From CAYRXM01 sp964428175 (GTDB lineage Bacteria > Chloroflexota > Anaerolineae > JAFGEY01): a stretch of DNA of 9,998 nucleotides. This document shows, one piece after another, positions 6,151 to 9,998 of the stretch (positions within the stretch are counted from its first letter, which is position 1; every line of letters starts with the position of its first letter). The notes beneath the pieces were generated by a model that ran no database searches, was not told the DNA's origin, and was given only the letters and a program-made list of their open reading frames with translations. The DNA is taken from positions 1-9,998 of the forward strand of contig CAYRXM010000164.1 in NCBI GenBank assembly GCA_964428175.1. The letters run 5' to 3'. Both the position numbers and the translations under genes were made by a program.

Positions 6151-7370
6151 ACCTGAGCGAAAGTTTTTTCACGGCTTTGGGCGCGCTTGTGACCAACAAG
6201 CTGCGCGCCGCGCTGACCATGCTCGGCGTGATCATTGGCGTCGCGGCGGTAATTGCCCTGCTCTCGGTGGGCAACGGCGTCAGCGCGGCCATCGAAGCGC
6301 AAATCCAGGGCATCGGCTCGAACCTGATCACCATCGTCACCAACAGCCGGAACAGCCAGGGCTACCAGGCGCTCAGCCTGCGCGATGTCGAGGCCCTGTC
6401 GGACCCGCTGAACGCGCCGGATGTGATCCAGGTGGCCGCCGAAACGCAAGGCTCGCGCCAGGTGCTCTATGGCGGGCGCAACACGCGCGTGACCGTCTCT
6501 GGCGTGACGGCCAACCTGTATGAAATACGCAATTTGAGCATGGCTTTTGGCAATTTTCTGACCCAGAACGATGTCAACAGCCGGGCGCGCGTGGCCGTCC
6601 TGGGCAGCCGGGTCGTCGAAACGCTGTTCGAGCCGGACGAATTTCCGATTGGCGCCAAAATCCGCATCCAGGGCGTCCAATACGAGGTGATCGGCGTGCT
6701 GGCCGAAAAAGGCGGCATCGGCCCGACCAACCAGGACGAGTATGTCTTTATCCCGATGAGCACCGCACAGGCGCGGCTCTTTCCCCGCCGCACGCGCAGC
6801 AACGAACGCGCCGTCAGCGTGATCTATGCCCAGGCAGCCAGCGAAAGGCGCATGGACGCCGCCGTCGAGCAGGTCGCCGAGACGCTGCGCCAGAATCACG
6901 GCATCGTCTACCAGTCCGACGACGATTTTACGATCATCAGCCAGACCGACGTGCTGGGCGTGTTTAATGTGATCACCGGCGCGATCACCCTCTTTTTGGG
7001 TGCGATCGCCGGCATTTCGCTGCTGGTCGGCGGGATTGGGATCATGAACATTATGCTGGTCAGCGTCACCGAGCGCACACGCGAGATCGGCATTCGCAAG
7101 GCCGTCGGCGCACAAAAGCGCGATATTTTGGCGCAATTCCTGATCGAATCGCTGGTCTTGAGCCTGCTCGGCGGCAGCATTGGCATTGCCCTGGGCATCG
7201 GCGGGGCGGTGCTGATCGGCCAGCTGAACGTGGACCTGATCCCGGTGGTCAATTTGAGCAACGTGTCGATGGCCTTTGGCTTTGCCGCCGCCGTGGGGTT
7301 GTTCTTTGGCATCTATCCGGCGTGGCGCGCGGCCAGCCTGCGGCCCATCGAGGCGCTGCGCTACGAATAG
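6147..7370 (+). CDS. ABC transporter permease, MacB/FtsX family
   Basis: A 407-residue permease with the four-helix MacB plan. The first helix is at about residues 21-43 (LTMLGVIIGVAAVI), followed by a large extracytoplasmic domain (MacB_PCD type, about 45-265). Three helices form the FtsX domain at about 271-303, 332-355 and 368-392. The coupling segment ERTREIGIRKAVGA (from residue 309) between helices two and three contacts the ATPase in this family, and the C-terminus ends with the typical AWRAASLRPIEALRYE. Length and order match MacB-like permeases that, unlike E. coli MacB, have their ATPase as a separate chain. GAGG (6137-6140) six bases upstream supports the start, which overlaps the ATPase stop by 4 bp. 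It acts with the HlyD protein and ATPase as a tripartite-type exporter in the cytoplasmic membrane. Confidence 0.95.
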   Translation: MNLSESFFTALGALVTNKLRAALTMLGVIIGVAAVIALLSVGNGVSAAIEAQIQGIGSNLITIVTNSRNSQGYQALSLRDVEALSDPLNAPDVIQVAAETQGSRQVLYGGRNTRVTVSGVTANLYEIRNLSMAFGNFLTQNDVNSRARVAVLGSRVVETLFEPDEFPIGAKIRIQGVQYEVIGVLAEKGGIGPTNQDEYVFIPMSTAQARLFPRRTRSNERAVSVIYAQAASERRMDAAVEQVAETLRQNHGIVYQSDDDFTIISQTDVLGVFNVITGAITLFLGAIAGISLLVGGIGIMNIMLVSVTERTREIGIRKAVGAQKRDILAQFLIESLVLSLLGGSIGIALGIGGAVLIGQLNVDLIPVVNLSNVSMAFGFAAAVGLFFGIYPAWRAASLRPIEALRYE

Positions 7371-7417
7371 TTTGCTGCTGTGGATATATTACATTGCATC
7401 TGTAAAGGAAATATGCT
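7371..7417 (+). promoter_or_regulatory. AT-rich 47-bp gap, possible promoter for the regulatory genes
   Basis: This gap separates the exporter operon from the next three genes and is clearly richer in A and T than its surroundings. A TATATT (7385-7390) resembles a -10 box but no good -35 lies 16-18 bases upstream. A ribosome site AAAGGA (7404-7409) sits 8 bases before ATG 7418. No hairpin or terminator is visible, so readthrough from the exporter operon is equally possible. Confidence 0.25.
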
Positions 7418-7720
7418 ATGATTCATCTCGTCGTCACCGCCAACGATTCGCTGTACATGCGCGTCACCAACCGGCTGCCGGAAGACGAAAAACCACTCCG
7501 CGCGACCAATGCCCTCGATGGGGCCAAACTGGCCGCGCACATTCCCATCGACCAGATCACCGTCGATCTGGCCCTCTATGCCGCCGACACGTTGGTCGAA
7601 TCGCTGCGCACGCGCCCCGAAACGGCGCACATTCCTGTGCATGCGATCAAGGCGGGCACGACGATTCCACTTGAACTGCGACGACTGTGTGTTCGGGTCT
7701 GGGAGGCGCACGACTTGTGA
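7418..7720 (+). CDS. Small conserved-looking protein of unknown function, possible pseudo-receiver domain
   Basis: A 100-residue soluble protein that I do not recognise with certainty. It has a good ribosome site (AAAGGA, 8-base spacing), and its stop overlaps the GTG start of the histidine kinase by 4 bp, which supports a real coupled gene. Its layout resembles a response-regulator receiver: a first strand (IHLVVTAND), a helix, an inner strand (ITVDLALYAA), a helix (DTLVESLRTRPETAH) and a strand (IPVHAIKAG) with a final helix (LELRRLCVRVWEAHD). TRPETAHIPVHAI is close to the alpha3-beta4 region of many receivers. However, the acidic pair reads Ala-Asn, the phosphoacceptor position after beta3 reads Ala, and the conserved Lys is missing, so it should not be phosphorylated if the alignment is right. 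No signal peptide or membrane segment. Function unknown; a partner of the neighbouring kinase is a plausible guess. Confidence 0.8.
   Translation: MIHLVVTANDSLYMRVTNRLPEDEKPLRATNALDGAKLAAHIPIDQITVDLALYAADTLVESLRTRPETAHIPVHAIKAGTTIPLELRRLCVRVWEAHDL
7701..7706 (+). promoter_or_regulatory. Ribosome binding site deciding the histidine kinase start
   Basis: GGGAGG lies 10 bases before GTG 7717 and inside the upstream small gene. It favours GTG 7717, which forms a GTGA overlap with the previous stop, over the in-frame GTG 7687, which has no such site. Confidence 0.6.
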
Positions 7721-8994
7721 CCCATATCGAGCGCAACACGGCCCGCGTGCTGCGCGGGCTGTTCATATTTCGCTTTTTCCTGTTCCTCTTTGGCGCGGGC
7801 GTGCTGGCCCTGCAATCTACCCTGATGCGGCAGGTGCAGATCGCCGACATGCCCCCGCGTTGGGGACTGGTCTTGATCCCCTCGCTGCTGACGCTCGTTT
7901 ATTTATCCATCCCCGGCCTGCCCAAAAAGCTGGGCCGCCGCTACCTGCCCATCGCGCTGGCGGCAAGCATCCTGGTCATGACCCTCGAATCGGTGTTCAG
8001 CTATTTGCATCCCACCACCAACGTGCGCATCGCCCTCGCTTCCGGGCGCGAATTCAACGTGGCCTGGGCGCCGACCGAGATGATTTTGCTGGTGCTGCTG
8101 CCTTGCGTGCTGGGCGGAGCGGCCTACGGCCTGCGCGGCGCGCTGCGCACGGCCAATTTTGCCACCCTGCTGCACTTGCTGACCGGCGTCGCCGTCTGGC
8201 TGTGGGGCGCATCACCGCGCGCTTTTTTGATCCTGCTGCCGCTGCGCATCGCCGTTTTGTACGTTTTTCCCCTGATTGCCGGCTATATGGCCGACACCTG
8301 GCGCAAGGAACACGCTGCGCTCGAAGCGGCCAACCGCCACCTGCGCGGCTATGCGGCGACAGTCGAACATCTGGCGACTTCGCGCGAGCGGGTGCGCCTG
8401 GCACAGGCCATGCACGATACGCTGGCGCACACGCTGGCCTCGCTGGTGGTGCAGTTTGAGGCCGTCGACGCGCTGCAAGAAGTCGATCCGCAGGCGGCCC
8501 AGACGCAGATCGCCAAGATCAAAGGACAGACCCGCCTGGGCCTGGACGAAGCGCGACAGGCGATCCTGGATTTGCGCGCCACGCCAGTGGAAGAACTGGG
8601 ACTGGCCCAGGCGATATGCCGACTGACCCAGCGTTTCGAGCAGCAAAACGGCCTCACCGTCGACTGCCAGGTGCAGGGCGAACCGTTTGCCTTGCTGCCG
8701 GTGCAGGCCAACGCGCTGTATCGCATTGCCGAGGAAGCGTTGAACAACGTCGAGCGCCACGCGCAGGCCTGCCTGCTGCACGTGCGCCTCGAATACGACA
8801 GCGGCGTCACACTGACCATCCAGGACGACGGGCAGGGCTTTGACCCGGACGGCGTGCCCCCAGATCGCTACGGGCTGGTCGGCATCCGCGAACGCGCCGA
8901 ACTGATCGATGCGACGGTTGACCTGCAAACCGCGCCCGCGCAGGGCACCCGGCTGATCGTGCAGGTCGCCAAACCCTGGGAGCCGGAACGATGA
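7717..8994 (+). CDS. Membrane-bound sensor histidine kinase, HisKA_3 (NarL-partner) type
   Basis: A 425-residue sensor kinase. The first 200 residues hold about six transmembrane helices (from LFIFRFFLFLFGAGVLAL to LRIAVLYVFPLIAGYM) with only short loops, so sensing probably occurs within or at the membrane, as in DesK- or LiaS-like kinases. The dimerisation and phosphotransfer segment carries His233 in AMHDTLAHTL, with the following Asp that acts as base in this family; the acidic residue usually two before the His is Ala. The HATPase_c domain has the N-box with Asn343-Asn344 (EEALNNVERHA), the G1 box DDGQGF (370-375), YGLVGIRERA, and a final GTRLIVQV. Start is GTG 7717 (GTGA overlap with the small gene, GGGAGG upstream). 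GTG 7687 is the alternative. It overlaps the response regulator by 4 bp and should phosphorylate it. Confidence 0.94.
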   Translation: MTHIERNTARVLRGLFIFRFFLFLFGAGVLALQSTLMRQVQIADMPPRWGLVLIPSLLTLVYLSIPGLPKKLGRRYLPIALAASILVMTLESVFSYLHPTTNVRIALASGREFNVAWAPTEMILLVLLPCVLGGAAYGLRGALRTANFATLLHLLTGVAVWLWGASPRAFLILLPLRIAVLYVFPLIAGYMADTWRKEHAALEAANRHLRGYAATVEHLATSRERVRLAQAMHDTLAHTLASLVVQFEAVDALQEVDPQAAQTQIAKIKGQTRLGLDEARQAILDLRATPVEELGLAQAICRLTQRFEQQNGLTVDCQVQGEPFALLPVQANALYRIAEEALNNVERHAQACLLHVRLEYDSGVTLTIQDDGQGFDPDGVPPDRYGLVGIRERAELIDATVDLQTAPAQGTRLIVQVAKPWEPER

Positions 8995-9707
8995 ATGCGC
9001 CGATCAAGGTGCTGCTGGCCGACGATCAGCCGCTGATCCGCGAGGGATTGGCGATCATCCTCGACGCGCAGCCAGACATCAAGGTGGTCGGTCAGGCCGC
9101 CGACGGGCGCGAGGCAGTCGAACTGGCCCAGCGTCTCCAGCCCGATGTGATCCTGATGGACATCAGGATGCCGCACCAGGATGGGATCGCGGCCACAAAA
9201 GAAATCAAAGCGTCTCACTCAAATACACACATTGTCATCCTGACCACCTACGGCGAGGACGAACTGGTTTTCGAGGGCATTCGCGCCGGCGCGTCCGGCT
9301 ATTTGCTCAAAGACATCACCCGCACGCAGTTGGTCGAGGCGGTGCGCGGCGCGGCGCGCGGCGAAGCGCAGATCGACAAGGCCGTCGCTGCCCAGGTGTT
9401 GAGCGAATTTCAGCGTATGTCCGCCCTCATCCAGCGGCGCAGCCCGCCGCCCGAACAGGCCGCGCCGCAGCCAGAACGACCGCCGCCGGACGATCTGCCC
9501 CTGGTGGAAGAACTGACCCCGCGCGAAGAAACGATCCTCCAACTGCTCACTGAGGGGTTGACCAACGCCGGCATCGCCGAGCGGCTGCACCTGAGCGAAG
9601 GCACGGTCAAAAATTACGTCAGCGAAATTCTGGGCAAACTCCAGGCCAACGACCGCACCCACGCCGTCGTGCTGGCCATTCGGCGCGGGCTGCTGGACGT
9701 TTCATAG
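8991..9707 (+). CDS. Two-component response regulator, NarL/FixJ family
   Basis: A 238-residue DNA-binding regulator, slightly longer than the usual 210-225. The receiver domain (1-120) has the acidic pair Asp11-Asp12, phosphoacceptor Asp57 (VILMDIRMP), switch Thr85 and Lys107 (YLLKD), so it looks fully active. A Pro- and Gln-rich linker (about 145-170) leads to a LuxR-type helix-turn-helix (about 173-236) with LTPREETILQLL, GLTNAGIAERLHLSEGTVKNYVSEILGKL. A GGGAG site (8978-8982) and a 4-bp ATGA overlap with the kinase gene support the start. Partner of the upstream kinase; likely targets are the neighbouring exporter genes or its own operon, which is inferred from position only. A strong terminator follows 8 bases after the stop. 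Confidence 0.96.
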   Translation: MNAPIKVLLADDQPLIREGLAIILDAQPDIKVVGQAADGREAVELAQRLQPDVILMDIRMPHQDGIAATKEIKASHSNTHIVILTTYGEDELVFEGIRAGASGYLLKDITRTQLVEAVRGAARGEAQIDKAVAAQVLSEFQRMSALIQRRSPPPEQAAPQPERPPPDDLPLVEELTPREETILQLLTEGLTNAGIAERLHLSEGTVKNYVSEILGKLQANDRTHAVVLAIRRGLLDVS

Positions 9708-9715
9708 CCAACAAA

Positions 9716-9757
9716 AAACCGGCCCTTCGCTTGAGCGAAGGGCCGGTTTCATTTTTT
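9716..9757. terminator. Strong, probably bidirectional rho-independent terminator
   Basis: AAACCGGCCCTTCGCT (9716-9731) pairs perfectly with 9734-9749, a stem of up to 16 bp with a TG or TTGA loop, followed by a run of six T (9752-9757). On the left a run of six A (9713-9718) gives a U-run for transcripts from the - strand. It ends the kinase-regulator unit and can also stop the convergent gene at 9840-9998. Confidence 0.93.
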
Positions 9758-9797
9758 GCCCGAAACTGCCAGACAGAAAGCCGTGCAGGTTGAGTGA

Positions 9798-9819
9798 CCG
9801 CCACACTTTTTTGTGGCGG
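9798..9819. other. Hairpin downstream of the convergent - strand gene
   Basis: CCGCCACA (9798-9805) pairs perfectly with TGTGGCGG (9812-9819), with a six-base loop. It lies 20 bases past the - strand stop codon. No T-run follows on either strand, so it may be a 3'-end stabiliser or an incomplete terminator, with the stronger hairpin at 9716-9749 doing the termination. Confidence 0.4.
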
Positions 9820-9839
9820 CGTATCGAAACCAGGCCGCG

Positions 9840-9998
9840 TCACTTGCGTCGCCGCGACCACCAGCCGGTCACGACGAGAAAAATAATCGCACCGAGCACG
9901 GCCACGCCAAAGCTGCGCAGGTCAAAGCCGGTCACACCGTAAGAACCAAGCAGGTTCATCAACAGCCCGCCGACAACGGCTCCGGCCACGCCGGCGAT
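9840..9998 (-). CDS. GlsB/YeaQ/YmgE family small membrane protein, C-terminal part (5' truncated by window)
   Basis: Read on the - strand, 52 codons are open from the window edge to a TGA at 9840-9842. The protein has Gly-rich hydrophobic stretches: IAGVAGAVVGGLLMNLLG, then GVTGFDLRSFGVAVLGAII and a second membrane segment ending in WWSRRRK. The pattern G-A-x-V-G-G-x-L-x-N-L-L-G, then G-V-T-G-F, a second helix and a basic C-terminus is that of the GlsB/YeaQ/YmgE (transglycosylase-associated) family, roughly 80-90 residues with three helices, linked to envelope or general stress. About the first 30 residues are missing. It converges on the two-component operon and shares the terminator region between them. 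The family's biochemical role is not settled. Confidence 0.85.
   Translation of the reverse strand: MAGVAGAVVGGLLMNLLGSYGVTGFDLRSFGVAVLGAIIFLVVTGWWSRRRK

Noticed and set aside
5865..7136. 423-codon - strand frame
   Set aside because: Antisense to the ATPase and permease, rich in His/Asp/Gln as expected from complementing GC-rich codons, with no domain or ribosome site.
7509..8459. 316-codon + strand frame over the small protein and kinase genes
   Set aside because: Arg/Pro/Ala-rich composition without domains, while the overlapping frames encode a clear kinase.
1..9998. tRNA or rRNA genes, insertion sequences, phage genes or attachment sites
   Set aside because: No cloverleaf-like or ribosomal sequence, transposase, integrase or flanking duplications were recognised by reading; the window is filled by ordinary chromosomal-type genes.

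Overview
The window is GC-rich and almost fully coding. Every complete gene lies on the + strand, many with 1-4 bp start/stop overlaps, and one partial gene converges from the - strand at the right edge. No gene-free stretch exceeds 300 bases. The GC-rich, tightly coupled style, the periplasm-free MacB-like exporter with no TolC partner in view, the long HlyD coiled coil and the heptamer repeat tract fit a Chloroflexota-type bacterium (Anaerolineae/Caldilineae-like). That placement is an inference from style, not from a marker gene; a GC-rich actinobacterium or other monoderm is not excluded.

Left block (1-3727): drug or lipid efflux. The 3' end of one ABC exporter half-transporter (1-374) overlaps by 4 bp a complete second half-transporter (371-2197). 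Their motifs show a heterodimeric exporter with one consensus and one degenerate ATP site. A 60-bp tract of tandem heptamers (2201-2260) separates them from a MATE-family multidrug efflux gene (2267-3727).

Middle block (3728-7370): a 147-bp intergenic region holds a perfect 16-bp palindrome with CRP/FNR-like half-sites, a second hairpin and a weak promoter-like site. It is followed by an operon-like HlyD/MacA adaptor (3875-5458), MacB/LolD-type ATPase (5458-6150) and MacB/FtsX-type permease (6147-7370). Each junction overlaps by 1-4 bp.

Right block (7371-9757): a 47-bp AT-rich gap is followed by a 100-residue protein of unknown function (7418-7720) that reads like a receiver domain without its phosphorylation residues. 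A membrane-embedded HisKA_3-type histidine kinase (7717-8994) and a NarL/FixJ-type response regulator (8991-9707) follow, each overlapping its predecessor by 4 bp. A strong, symmetric rho-independent terminator (9716-9757) closes the unit. Beyond it, on the - strand, lies the C-terminal part of a GlsB/YeaQ/YmgE-type small membrane protein (9840-9998).

Taken together, the locus looks like an envelope-defence or export island. Two or three exporters sit next to a two-component system whose sensor is mostly transmembrane, the layout of systems such as DesKR or LiaSR that sense the membrane state and control neighbouring transporters. The most unusual candidate component is the putative pseudo-receiver translationally coupled to the kinase. 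Its involvement is a hypothesis.
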